From Calycina herbarum (lineage: Eukaryota; Ascomycota; Leotiomycetes; Helotiales; Pezizellaceae), in NCBI GenBank assembly GCA_001414485.1, contig LLEY01000021.1, positions 62,001 to 126,000 on the forward strand: DNA of 64,000 bases, in the 5' to 3' direction. Every line of letters begins with the position of its first letter. The stretch's first letter is position 1. Below the pieces are notes generated by a model. That model was not told the DNA's origin. It ran no database searches and saw nothing but the letters and a program-made list of their open reading frames with translations. The translations under genes and the position numbers were made by a program. Shown here one piece after another: positions 33,912 through 45,602 of this stretch.

Positions 33912-34306
33912 ATAATTTCTCTTTTTATATCTATTCTAGTACTTATAGTTACTCTAGCTCTTAAGTTAGTCTAATATATCTACTAATCTAGTAATTATTT
34001 AGATATAATATTAATTTATAAGAGAAGTGCTAGAATAACGATAGAAGAGTTGTTGAAAACTGTATATATCTCGATAGACCCCCATTCCGAGATACCACCG
34101 AAGCACGCGCCACATTAACTTCACTAGCCACTATTAGCACGTGAGTATTCTTGGCAACGTAGTATTTCTTGCAGGCTTGGAGCTCTCAATTACCACCAAC
34201 CAGTGCAATTGCAAGCATAAGGAAACCGCCAGACAATATCACCACACTTAGATCTGATAAGCTTGCTGGGATCTACTCGGTCTGTGGTGAATTCTAGGTT
34301 TCAGAA
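33912..34306. other. Promoter side of the NAD synthetase gene
   Basis: The first 160 bp are AT-rich decayed repeat. Normal sequence begins near 34075 and includes the shared 25-bp block at 34122-34146. No other gene. Confidence 0.45.
34122..34146 (+). repeat. 25-bp block shared with 19468-19492
   Basis: Second copy of the E-box-containing block, 185 bp before the NAD synthetase ATG. Confidence 0.75.
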
Positions 34307-36958
34307 ATGGGACATCTCGTTACGTTAGCAACCTGTTCTTTGAACCAATGGGTATGACACATCAAGACCGATGAAGAGATACATGCTCATTCCATCGTGT
34401 AGGCTCTTGACTTTGTAGGCAACCAAGCCAGAATCCTCGAGTCCATCAGGCAAGCCAAAGAACAAGGAGCTTCGTGAGTGATGTCCTTTCAGAGGTTGTC
34501 GCACATCTACTCTCGTACTCAACTAACGTGCAAACAGACTCCGTATCGGCCCCGAGCTTGAGATCACTGGCTATGGCTGTCTCGACCATTTTCTTGAAAG
34601 CGATCTTTGCTTGCACTCATGGGAGTCGCTCGCAGAGATACTTGACAATGAGATTTGCGACGACATGCTGATTGATATCGGAATGCCGGTCAAACATCGG
34701 AATGTTCTTTACAATTGCCGGGTTATTAGCTACAACAAGAAGATTGCTTTGATTCGCCCAAAACTTTCGCTGGCCAATGAGTATGCGCAATTATTGGAAG
34801 TCCCCTCGAGTTGAATTACTGCTAATTTTATGGATAGTGGCAACTATTATGAAGCTCGTTATTTCTCGCCTTGGAAAGGTATCATTTCAGTCTCCTCTTC
34901 AAAAAACCCGTTTGCTAATAGCCTGAACAGGAGAAAGAATCGTCGAGGACTTTTATCTTCCCCGATGCATCACCAAAATCACCGGCCAGGATAAAGTGCG
35001 AATTGGCGACGCTTTGATTTCCACGCGCGATACTTGCATGGGAACTGAGACCTGTGAAGAATTATTCACGCCACGAGCACCGAATATTGGAGCTGGTCTC
35101 GATGGCTGTGAGATATTCTCGAATTCCTCCGGTTCACATCACGAATTGCGAAAGCTTAATACTCGTGTTGACCTGATCCGTGAAGCGACACTCAAATCTG
35201 GTGGGATTTACCTGTACAGCAACCAACAAGGTTGCGATGGTGACAGATTGTATTACGATGGATGTGCTATGGTCATTATTAATGGTCAAATCGTTGCCCA
35301 AGGAAGTCAATTTTCATTAGCAGACGTCGAGGTGGTTGTCGCAACTGTGGATCTAGAAGAGGTGCGCGGCTACCGATTTGCCAAATCTCGGGCTCTTCAA
35401 GCTACACAGCAATCATCTTATGAGCGTGTCGAGGTTCCTATGAGCCTTTCAAGCGACTCCGATGATTTTAATCCGTTACTAAAACCAAGTCTCCCTAGGG
35501 AAGTTCGTTACCACATCCCTGAAGAAGAAATCGCCCTAGGACCTGCGTAAGTAATCTCCCCATTTTCAACAAACGCATTTGCTGACTCTTGAAATTAGAT
35601 GTTGGCTTTGGGACTATTTGAGACGTAGCAAGCAAGCTGGTAAGATACCTCGCCCTTCTCCAAGTCGAATTGTTTTAGCTCATTCAATGCAGGACTTTTT
35701 ATACCCCTGTCGGGTGGTATTGACAGCTGTGCAACTAGTCTTATTGTCTACTCCATGTGCCGTCTCGTTTACAAGGATATTGTTGAAGACAAGAATAAAC
35801 AGGTGATCAAAGATCTGCGCCAAATTGCCGGAGAACCTTCTACTTCGACATGGCTACCCAAGTCACCAGAGGAAGTCTGCAGCCGCCTTTTCCACTCCGC
35901 CTATAGTAAGTACATTCGTATTCTACTCATTGCAATTGCGAGCGATCAATTGTGCACAAATGAACTTCTCCCAACATTTTCAGCTTGAAACCTGCCCCAC
36001 GAGAATAATCCACGGCCATTTTACTAACAAAGCTTCAGTGGGTATGGCAACGAATTCTTCCGTGGAGACTCGTAAACGTGCGAAAGAACTTGCCAAGAAA
36101 ATTGGCAGCTATCATGTCGACTTCGATATCGATACAGTAGTTACTGCAATCACAGCCCTTTTCACAATGGTGACCAAATTTACCCCACGCTACAAAATGC
36201 ACGGAGGTTCAAATGCCACAAATCTGGCCTTACAAAACATTCAAGCTCGTACAAGAATGGTTCTCGCGTACCTATTCGCACAGCTCCTCCCCAGCGTCCG
36301 GCTTCGCAACCAGTCAAATCCCGAAAATCCTAACCCAGGAAGTCTGTTAGTTCTCGGTTCAGCCAATGTGGATGAGAGTCTCAGAGGATATCTCAGCAAA
36401 TATGACTGTTCCTCCGCAGACGTCAATCCGATTGGAGGCATTTCAAAGAATGATCTCAAAAGCTTCATTTTGTACGCAGAAAAAGAGTTTGAAATGCCTA
36501 TGCTTCGTGAATTCATCGATGCACCACCTACAGCCGAACTCGAACCCATCACCGATACTTACTCGCAGAGTGATGAAGCAGATATGGGCATGTCCTATGC
36601 TGAGCTGAGCGTCTACGGAAACTTGCGTAAGCGAGATCATTTGGGTCCGTATGGGATGTGGTCAAAGTTACTCCACTTATGGGGAGATAGACTTTCACCG
36701 CAGCAAATCTACGAAAAGGTTCGCTTCTTCCACTGGTGCTATGGTATCAACCGTCATAAGATGACAACTCTCACTCCATCCTACCACGCTGAGCAATATG
36801 GTCCGGACGATAATCGGTATGATATGCGTCCGTTCCTCTACCCGGTTTTGGAATGGCCATGGAGAAAGATTGAGAGGGCAATCTCGGCTATGGGAGAGCG
36901 GGGTACGAAGGTTCCTGAGCAGGAGGCCGTCAAGAATGAGACGAAGAAGACTATTTAG
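34307..36958 (+). CDS. QNS1: Glutamine-dependent NAD+ synthetase
   Basis: Makes NAD+ from deamido-NAD+ and ATP, with glutamine as ammonia source; last step of de novo and salvage NAD synthesis, cytosolic/nuclear. Eight exons: 34307-34351, 34403-34473, 34538-34780, 34838-34878, 34931-35546, 35599-35639, 35693-35905, 36039-36958; every joint restores phase and the last intron has a perfect TACTAAC branch site. The N-terminal nitrilase/glutaminase domain has Glu in [10 protein letters not shown], Lys in LIRPK and Cys in TETCEELF. The synthetase domain has the PP-loop [32 protein letters not shown] and the C-terminal [11 protein letters not shown]. About 729 residues, normal for the family. It looks intact although it sits between a solo LTR and a pseudogene block. 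Confidence 0.95.
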
Positions 36959-38306
36959 ATGGGCTGTAGAGAATTATTCTGGGCTCGTTCAAAGACAATT
37001 TCTACACAACGCATTCATCGGGTTTGTTTTTTGACAGCTTGAAGATAGCAACCCCATACTACATTAACTGAGATACTTCAAATTTCATGATTTCACCCTC
37101 TGGGACTAGAAAAGATATGGTTTTGTTATTGAAGCTGAGATCCCTTCACTTCGCACACCGAATGGTGCCCCGAAGTTCTATTCCCAGCTCAATATTCCAA
37201 ACAGGACTTATCAAACAAGAAACCCTCATCAAACAAGGTATCCTCCCAAATAGTATTCTTCAATCTATATACCGTACCTTGATTTCAGGCCTCGAAAAAT
37301 GCTATTCTTGTGTTCCAATTCCCGTGACTTCCCCTCCCAACCCCTGCAATTTCAAGACATTTCCTCTTTTAATCCTGGAAACCATAACCAAAATTCTTAA
37401 AGAATTATTATTTTCTTCATAGAATGGGAGCTATGCGGTTAAGGTATAATTTCATGTTGAAAATTAAGGATTTGGTACTTGGGAAGAGGAGATCATAGGG
37501 GGTTTACTGTTTGTTTTAGTCGTTTGACTAGAAATAAACCCGATATGCAACAAATCATGCACGTCTGTCCAAGAGGGGATGGTTGCTAATCTTGTGACTA
37601 AACTTCTGTAGGGAACATTTATTAAACTCATTTGGGAGGATTTGGTAATTATTGCTGGAGCGAAGTAGCTTAGGTGAAACTTGCTAATGAAAATCTTTTA
37701 ATTTACAACTTAGCTTCCTCAGGATTGGATCTTAAAGCTATACCCAAGCTTTCGCCTAGCCAGATAAATTTCATCAAAAGCTACACAACTAAAACAAGAC
37801 CTCAAGAGGTAGTCAGTTCATCCCACAGTAAACTCCGGTTTCCTCAAAATCAAGAAGAATTAACAAGTTAAAAAGTGGTACTACAAGAAGTTCTACTCCC
37901 ATTCATATTAGTAACTTTTTATACCTAGACAGCCAGCCAAATCTCACAAAACCTCACAAAACCTCTCACGCCTTCCCACCACCAATCAATCAAGAATTGA
38001 AATACGACTTTCTCCCACTTTCTCCCGCCCCCCCCCCCCCGCCAAAAAACCCCAAAATTTCATAATACCTCAAGCACCCGAATAGTCCGCTCAATGTACC
38101 CCTTCGGTCATATCCGTAGATACTGACAAATTATTGTCGCCACCTGGAGAAAATGAGCTCAGTGAAGCGTGAAAACTTGTAGCATAAGGGATCCGTTCAC
38201 GATTCACGGCTTATGGCTGGGCGAGTGAGCACAGTGATAGTAATCTCTTATGTGGTGTGGTAATAAACGTCTAAAGAGAGAAGGGGAGAGTGCGGAGCAC
38301 TCGTAA
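36959..38306. other. Intergenic region with a poly-C run
   Basis: 3' flank of the NAD synthetase. Nothing recognisable in frames 37087-37422 or 37674-37871. A run of 13 C follows a TTTCTCCC-rich stretch near 38028-38040. Confidence 0.45.
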
Positions 38307-39192
38307 CTATCTACAGGTCCTCCACTCCTCCACTAGCGTGGTCACGTGTCCTTCCCGCAACAAAAGTCCAGGATCTCCCCAGACACAATTAAGCGCAGAG
38401 ATGCAAAAGTCCATATATTGGTAATACTCTGTATCGGCCCGGTATTCGGCGAAGTCGGTGAGGGTCAATCCCATTAGTTCCCCGATGAGCTTGGCTCGCT
38501 TGTCGTGGGTGTATCGACAAGCGAGCCAAACTCGGTTGGTGAAAGGCTTCGGGAGGAAGGTGTGGAAACGATATTGGCCCACTCCGGGGTGATCATGTTG
38601 CTAAGGACCATTCCCTGGTGCGGCGGTGATGGTGTTGAAATTGGCGAGAAATTGGTCCTTGGAAGTCGGCACGCCCATTTGGGGTGAACAAGAATTGGTG
38701 GTACAAGGCTGTGTACATCCGCTTGCTTGGATTTTTACCAACTTGTTGAGGCAAGCAAGAAAGTCACCTTCAGCTAGTAGGCGCGAGGGCCCGTATCAAT
38801 GCCGAAGACTCCACAACAATGCTCGATGGCGCGCTTGGTTTCGAGGTCAAATTGGGTGGTGATGGCGTTGAGGATGGCGGCGGACTTGACGAATGTATTG
38901 AGGCAGGAGAGGACGTCTCCCTCAGCAGGGGGAGCATCAATGGAAGTCGGGACGCCTATTTAGGGGATTGAACACTTGGTGGCATGGAATTTGGCGAGTT
39001 TATTGAAGCAGGAGAGGGGGAAGTCGTCTGCGAACTTGGAGTGGAAGGGTTTGGGTTGTTCTTCGAGCCGGAGGAGGATTTGGGAAGTCGAGAACCTGCA
39101 CGACTGGATCAGTAATTGTATGGTTCAAATCTGTTTGGGCTTCGTACCTATTGATCCAAGGAACAAGTTCCTATGGTGACGAGATGGATCAT
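38307..39192 (-). pseudogene. Unrecognised gene family, copy 2, joined to an NAD synthetase exon relic
   Basis: Reading 39192 downward: ATG with MIHLVTIGTCSLDQ and a stop at 39148 where QNS1 has the Trp codon, followed at once by a GTACG donor. A 52-nt intron-like gap ends at a TGCAG before 39095, then VLDF (QNS1 exon 2 starts ALDF). After this the sequence becomes the unknown family: ADDFPLSCFNKLAKFHA, DVLSCLNTFVKSAA, FDLETKRAIEHCCGV, AEGDFLACLNKLVKIQAS, ATPEW-like and finally THDKRAKLIGELMGLTLTDF and YRADTEYYQ. Frames change and stops interrupt several times. It is about as long as copy 1 (15747-16543) but carries extra repeats of the SCLNxLVK element. Not functional. Confidence 0.65.
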
Positions 39193-39546
39193 GGTTGTGA
39201 TGGGGTTGTCGTGTGTGTATTGGCAACAGCTCAAAGATGATTGAATTGTTGATGTAGGAGAAGAGAATGGAAGAAGCTGGGGTCCTGCTTTATACAGAGT
39301 AGGCTGGCTGTATTCGTTCCTTCCGCAAGATGGAGCTTCAAGGTCACGCCAATAAATGGAAAGAGCGTTCGCCCTTAGCGCCATTTCCCGGACCAACCAA
39401 GGAAACGGCATCCGATGGTTTGACATGGGTGCGCAAATCGCATTTGGAAGGTGTATTGGAGTACATCTTGAATTTCCGAAAGGCTGTGCTGAGTCTTTTG
39501 GTAACAGAAATGTTTCTCGAGAGACTTCGACCTGTTGACGTTTCAA

Positions 39547-40826
39547 TCAAGCGGACGGTCCAATGTCGCATACTCTCTAATATATAATCAGCAACTGCTC
39601 CGTTTCCGAGTCATCTGGGAAGAAAAAGGACTTACCTGTCGGCGATCTTTGAATTCTTGATAAATTCCCAACCACCTATCCCGTGCACTGCAATCATCCC
39701 GAGTATCACCACCACCAATCCTCTGGCACTTTGGTTGCATCTCCTCCATAGCTGAAGGATCAGACTCCAACCAAGGTTTTGGAATCGGCCAATCCGAGAA
39801 ATGAACAAGCTTTGCCTCCTCAAAAGCCTTATCAGGATCCCAACATTCATATGTATTCCCAAGATAAGGCACGTGGTCCTCGGAGCGAAATTCGCTACTA
39901 AGGAGATCGTAGCGGCGATGGGGGATGATCATGCAGTCTTTGGTGTAGAGATTGTTCATGATCTCCATGTCGAATTCGCCATTTGTGACGTACTGAATGG
40001 CGTCTTGGATTCTGTGGAATTCTTCGTTGGAGGGCTCGATTAGGATGAGTTGGGAGCTGAGCCAGCCTGGTTTATCTAGCCAGTAGGCACGGGGCATGGC
40101 GACGGGACTTGATGGGAGATGGAAGAGTTCATCCATATGTTGAAGGAGAGTAGCGTCCGAATCAATCGACAGAACTCTATCGTACTGCGTTTGATTGAAG
40201 GCCAGAAGTTTGGTATAGCTTTCGGCCCAAGTTGCTACCACTGGTCAGTATCTGAATTCCTTCTATTAAAGAAAATAATTACTTTCGCCCAAATCCCGAC
40301 GTTGAATTTCTATCGGCACCAATTCAACATCATACTCTCTCGCTGCTTTTCGAAGCAGCATGTTATCCGTGCTGTTTGAGTCTGGATCCAGACTCATATA
40401 GCCGGGGTGCATCAACACTCGTTCTGCCTTGCTTCCGAGCCTCTTCAGGCTTTCGAAGATCATAACAGAGTTACACAAATACGCTGTATCCGTCGCATAC
40501 TGCGTATACGCGAAGCGAGTCCAGTCTATATCTGTAGCCGTCTTATTGGGTTGGCCATTCGACAGAGATGTGGATTCAGCCGAATGATAGATGTCTGCAG
40601 CAAATCGTCCTCCAGTGTAGTAAACGTACACAAAAGCAAGGACAACGAGGAATGATGCGGCCACCACTCGAAGTCGTCGAGTCCTGAGCAGCTGATGGAG
40701 ATTTGGCTTCATTGCCATTGTACTTGACAGCACTTCCAACTTGTTGAACCGTGGCGGAAGGGCAACGTATTGAGTACTGTGCATGTGGATGAAGCTCGAA
40801 GGATATGTTTGCTTTTGTTGTGCCAT
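39547..40826 (-). CDS. Gnt1-like glycosyltransferase (GT8-type), type II membrane protein
   Basis: Exons 40826-40283, 40240-39636 and 39576-39547 (the second could begin at 40234); 392 residues. A membrane anchor lies near residues 52-70 (RVVAASFLVVLAFVYVYY) after a basic RTRRLR, so the catalytic part is luminal, probably Golgi. The DxD metal/nucleotide motif is in RVLSIDSDATLL. Surrounding TWAESYTKLLAFNQTQYD, VAMPRAYWL and VHFSDWPIPKPW match fungal GT8-type proteins annotated glucose N-acetyltransferase 1 (Gnt1, a GlcNAc transferase). The ATG at 40826 may be too far upstream; MAMKPNLHQ at about residue 37 is an alternative start. The short last exon ends RVCDIGPSA. Substrate unproven. Confidence 0.82.
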
Positions 40827-41560
40827 AATAGTAAGTATGAACCAGTTGCCAGTCCTGCTGTGAAAAAATCAAATACCACGATGCGCTGAATACAAATAAG
40901 AGAATATATATGATATAAAAGAGGGAGGGATACCAGATAGAAAATGAACAGAAAGAGAGCTGGGTCCCCGTGGGATTCCCCATTGTCTCTGCTGACAATC
41001 GCATGTTGGTTCCGTGGGAATGCATACACATGATAGGGTACCGGTGGGCTGGAACCAAAAAGGGGCTGAGAAAAGGAAGCGAGCCCATTGGCCCCACGTT
41101 ATTCTTAGACTGCATTTGTTAGTAAATACGATGTTGGTGAGAAGTATCTTGTGGTGGGCGAGTGCAGAATATTCTCCACTTTTCCTTTCGCTAGCGCTTG
41201 CTAGAGAAATTGTATTTGCCCGCCCCACGCCCCCAAGCATATAATCCTACAACTTCGAACGGAACCATCACTCTGGGTTCTCCTCAGAGTATGCAAACTC
41301 AGATTGCGAATTTTAAAACGGTCGTGAACCTAACCACCTGCGCGCGTATGATGGGATGACTCGACTATCATGTTGTGAGGAGGAGTGGAAAAGTTGCAAT
41401 GGAGTTTCATGTTGAGGTTGGTTTTGTACGTACTTCTTTCTCGCTTCCGTATAGTGTGTTTACGTGCCATTTTCACTGAGGTTCTCAATTACCCCTTTCC
41501 TTTGGTTTTTTCCTTCAAGTCACAATCATTTGTTCTTCGTTTATCATATTTACCTAGAAT
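40827..41560. other. Divergent promoter region
   Basis: Lies between the Gnt1-like gene (minus) and the aspartyl-protease-like gene (plus). Several antisense frames but no recognisable coding. Confidence 0.4.
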
Positions 41561-43359
41561 ATGGGTTGTTCTTGGAGAAGTCAGCTATGGCTCGCCCTTT
41601 CGATATCGAGCTTGCTTATGGTCAGTCTTGTTGATGCTGGAGTCACATTCGCAATGAATTGGTCACAACAAACCTTTGGACCCGACGGACCATGGCAAGC
41701 AGTCGAAATAAAGATCGGATCACAACACACCACAGTTGCACTATATCCCGGTGGCATCTTCGCCAGCCACATACTCGAAGCCAGTGTTTGTTCAAATACA
41801 ACTCTTGGGCCGTATTGCCCTGCGCAAATAGCGGGCCTCTACGACCATAAACTATCCATAACCATCAATCTTGGAAATGTGAACGGATGGCCACCAGATA
41901 ACGACTTTACGAGTGGCGCTTTGCAGTTTGACGGGTTAAATGCCTCCTATGTAACCGACACTTGGGACATTGGAAGCAATATGGAGCCTTCTCTTGGGAT
42001 GGATATGGCTATCCATCCATCTATATGGGCTACCCTACCAGATGGATCATTATATCCAGTATCAGTTGGTTCACTTGGTCTTGGTGCTCCTGGAAATGCA
42101 ATCAATCAAACCTTTGATCGATCACCAAACCCCGCATTCAACGCAACTCTTTTGCCGGGTTGGCTCTTGAAGTATGCTGCCAGCAATGCAATCATCAACT
42201 CAAATTCCTGGGGAATGCACATTGGTGCTGCTGGTGTTTCTCCTCCAATATCTCCATCACTGATATTTGGGGGATTCGATCAAACTCGAGTTATGGGCCA
42301 AGTCCAGACTCAACAGGGCAATCCGGGCATGCAGAATGCCATTGACTTACTCGATGTTAGTTTGAAAGTCATCTCTGGGGCCTCGCCATGGTCTTTCAGC
42401 ACTCATGATGGTCTTCTTTCGAATTCCTCAAGTAGCGCTGCCTTGCCCGTTTCCATCAACTCACTCACACCTTACCTCCACCTTCCGAAAGGTGTCTGCG
42501 ACTCAATTGCAGCGAACTTGCCAGTCACTTACCAACCCAAGTACGGACTCTACTTCTGGAACACACAAGATCCGCAATACCAAAAAATCGTCTCATCACC
42601 GTCTGTCTTATCCTTCACATTTCGCGCAACGGAGTCAGGCAACAAAAACTTGATAATCACTGTCCCCTTCAAACTTCTCAACTTGACACTTACAGCCCCC
42701 TTAACAAACACCCCCACTCAATACTTCCCTTGCAAAGCCGAGACAAAAACGAATTTCCATCTCGGTCGAGCATTTCTCCAAGCAGCTTTCGTCGGAGCCA
42801 ACTGACAAGGCTTCAACGAACATGGCTCATGGTGGCTTGCCCAAGCCCCTGGACCGAATAAACCGACCCAAGCACGAATTATCGACATCGCAGCCTCTGA
42901 CGATACGATGAAAGGATCTACGGACGATTGGGCATCATCTTGGGATGGGAATTGGACTCCTCTTACGATGATCAGTGGAACGAATGAGACTGCACTCCCT
43001 CCTACCAGCACCGGCGCACTGCAGCTCCACCGGGTTTTCAAGTTGATCCCTCATCGGGAATGTCTTCGGGTGCGAAAGCTGGTGTTGGGGTTGGGACTGT
43101 TGCGGGTGTGTTTTCGCTGGGAGCTGCTTGTTTATTGCTTTGGAGGCACTTAGGGTCCAAGAAACAGGTGGCTCTGCCACTCGATGCATCGCACCCGTTC
43201 AATGGAATTGGGGATGCTTATGCGGATCCGAAAGAACAGGTACCTGTCTCTGAGGCACCAGCTGGTTATAAGGATCCGAATTATGATAGTCGCACATATG
43301 GGCAACATGAGGTGGCGGGATCTATACCACAAACACCACGATATGAGGTTGCAGGATAG
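41561..43359 (+). pseudogene. Aspartyl-protease-fold membrane protein without catalytic Asp, broken
   Basis: A signal peptide (MGCSWRSQLWLALSISSLLM) precedes a secreted A1-like fold. At the place of the first catalytic DTGS is TTVALYPGG, and the second lobe has SINSLTPYLHLPKGVC where DSGT would be, so both catalytic Asp are absent, as in fungal noncatalytic aspartyl-protease-like proteins. Many N-glycosylation sequons. A TGA at 42803 interrupts FVGAN/QGFNEHGSWWLAQAPGPN, where Trp is expected. Near 43020 the frame changes, after which PPGFQVDPSSGMSSG, a membrane helix (AGVGVGTVAGVFSLGAACLLLW) and a cytoplasmic tail run to TAG at 43359. With both lesions ignored it is about 600 residues: large ectodomain, one helix, short tail. 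Confidence 0.75.
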
Positions 43360-44987
43360 ACATGAACAAATTGAGATGGGGCTTTCAGCAACCTTTCCAT
43401 TTTTGATTCCAACTCAAGCTTTATGACAGTTGACGCGATATGAGAATAATATGTAATATACTCGGTAGATAGAGCGGACTCTGCTTTCTTTCTTGTATTT
43501 ATGGTTGAGAGCTCAGAAGTCGATTTACTTTGATGTGCCGATGAAAATATGGTAACTCCAATAACACACCGAAGCGACATCAAACCTTTGACAACATCAA
43601 AAATTCCCCAGAATCGCAGAAATTGAGATAAACTTGATACAACAGTCCAGGAATCTTCAACGCAGGGCAAAACAATATAAATATAGATATGAGGATCTCG
43701 GCTCCAGACTCTGAGGATGGACGGGATTTCTCTTTCTGCTCCACTGTACGATGGACCTAGGAAAGCTTTCTCCCCCATGGCGCCTTCCTGCCACCAAATT
43801 TCTCATATCTGGTCAGAATGGAGTCCACACCTTGTGATAGTTTCAAGTCTTAGGTACCCTAGTCCAACAAACCCCATCCTTCTGGTCTTTTTGACGTCTG
43901 CTTTTTCTCGCCTCTCTCAAGCCTTTTGCCTCCCCAAAAATCACCAGAGGCAAGGGGCTGAACTTTCCACGTTCCATGATAGAAGAAGATCCGATTAAGT
44001 AGAAATAAGGCTTCAATCTCATGTCGAAACAGTTTCCTCGAACTCATTTATGCAATTTTACATGCACAGGGTGAGACATGGGATAAAAATCTCGGAAGAT
44101 TTAAAGTTTAAAGAACGATAACCCTCGAGGTTCTCCTGGTATTCGGATCGGTCGGGTAGTAGGCTAACTCGTACCACTGAGGATCCTTGCCATTCATTGC
44201 TTCACGGCATGTCGATGGTTCAACGGTTCTTTTGCCCAAACTGCAGACGGTTTTTCTCCGATTATTATTCCTTTTGATCGTCTGAACTCCTAAAGTTGGT
44301 GGCTGCAATTTGTGACAGGACCGGAGTTTCGACGGCTGCACGAACTGTCCCAACGGCCGCGCTTGGTGTTGAGAAATGCTCCGACTCGTTTTTGTGAATG
44401 AACATCAGACGAAATGTATGCACGGCAAGACCCTTTTTCGACAGGTCTTTGGAGCTTTCTGTATCCGACGGCGCAGCAATTGAGAAAATAGAAACTAAAA
44501 CGTTTCTCCTCTTCATCACCTCCTCTCGAAGATCATCTTTGGGTGCGGGCAAGATCTGGATAGGCATTTTGCGTTGGCGGAGGTGTTTATGGTGGTGAAA
44601 CAATTGTCAGTGCACCTGCGCTGAGGCACTCCCTGTATCACCTGTGTCACCCCTCCTCCACTCCCTCCACCATGGATTCATCAAGACGTCAACCCACCAC
44701 TCAAGCATCGTAGATGTTGGGCCATGTTGGCGAACTGGCCAACGATCGGGGAGATCACACATACCGGTAACCCAGTGGTACCAGGTACATTAGGGCCACC
44801 AGGTCCAAACGCTGAGCAGACCAAGGAGGAACCCCACCTTGGTATCTGATCATTCTTGAAGAAGAGTCCAAGGGCCATTTTTCAGCTGCACCGTCTAAAC
44901 ACTCTGCACAGTGATAGGGGCAAAGTGGGCAGACGATGCTCCGCGCAAATTTAAGACATCTATCCCCAGGCCGGCAAATGCTAACAC
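43360..44987. other. Intergenic, no gene supported
   Basis: A minus-strand frame beginning at an ATG near 44567 (MPIQILPAPKDDLREEV) is about 100 codons and protein-like, but shows no family or intron evidence. The rest has nothing. Confidence 0.4.
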
Positions 44988-45602
44988 ATGTCGCTTTCAC
45001 GAATTCCTCTTAACCAAGTCTTCAGGGCCAAAGCCGACAGCACCTCCTCCAACGGTTCCCGCCCCGATTTCGACGTCCTCGAGCCCAGAGACGTGACCAA
45101 TTCTCCCACTCCGAGCGACTTCAGCGAACCGGTGGACATCACTCCAAAGGACGTTACCGCTCCATCCCGAGTCTTTCCTTCACTGCCTTCAATCTTCACC
45201 CGTCCGAAAGCAGCACCAAATATGGCTTCCTCCTCTCCAGTTCTGAATGGGAATGGGGCGATGAACGGAAATGGGGTCTCCAATGGAGGGCCGGTGCGAG
45301 GGAATCGCAACCCCAAGATGTTAGAATACGAACGACAAGCAGAAGAGCGAATGCGAGAACAAGACCGCATGGAAGAAGAGCGAAATCGCATGGCCAACGA
45401 ACAATCACGAATGCGACAAGAGCAAGAACGAATCGCCCAAGAACAATACGAGATGGATCAATACTACGAGGCGGAAGCCTTGAAACACGCAGAGGAGATG
45501 CGCATCCATCAGGAGGAGGTGCGCAGACACCAAGAAAGAGTAAGAGAGCACGAGAGAAAACTCCGAGATCATGAGGAGTCTTCTATGGCCTTTGCTTCGT
45601 AG
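44988..45602 (+). CDS. Coiled-coil hypothetical protein
   Basis: A 204-residue intronless frame from ATG 44988. The first half is low-complexity, Ser/Pro/Asn-rich (SSPVLNGNGAMNGNGVSNGG). The second half, from about residue 105, is a long charged helix rich in Glu/Arg/Gln/Met (ERQAEERMREQDRMEEERNR, then HQEEVRRHQERVREHERKL) that should form a coiled coil. No signal peptide or membrane helix. Function unknown; a scaffold or cytoskeletal role would be speculation. The bias against stops and the consistent heptads favour a true gene. Confidence 0.65.
   Translation: MSLSRIPLNQVFRAKADSTSSNGSRPDFDVLEPRDVTNSPTPSDFSEPVDITPKDVTAPSRVFPSLPSIFTRPKAAPNMASSSPVLNGNGAMNGNGVSNGGPVRGNRNPKMLEYERQAEERMREQDRMEEERNRMANEQSRMRQEQERIAQEQYEMDQYYEAEALKHAEEMRIHQEEVRRHQERVREHERKLRDHEESSMAFAS

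Noticed and set aside
38020..38045. Poly-C run as a functional element
   Set aside because: Simple homopolymer; also prone to assembly error.
44265..44603. Minus-strand frame of about 100 codons from an internal ATG
   Set aside because: Protein-like in parts, but no family, intron or context; kept only as a note in the intergenic entry.
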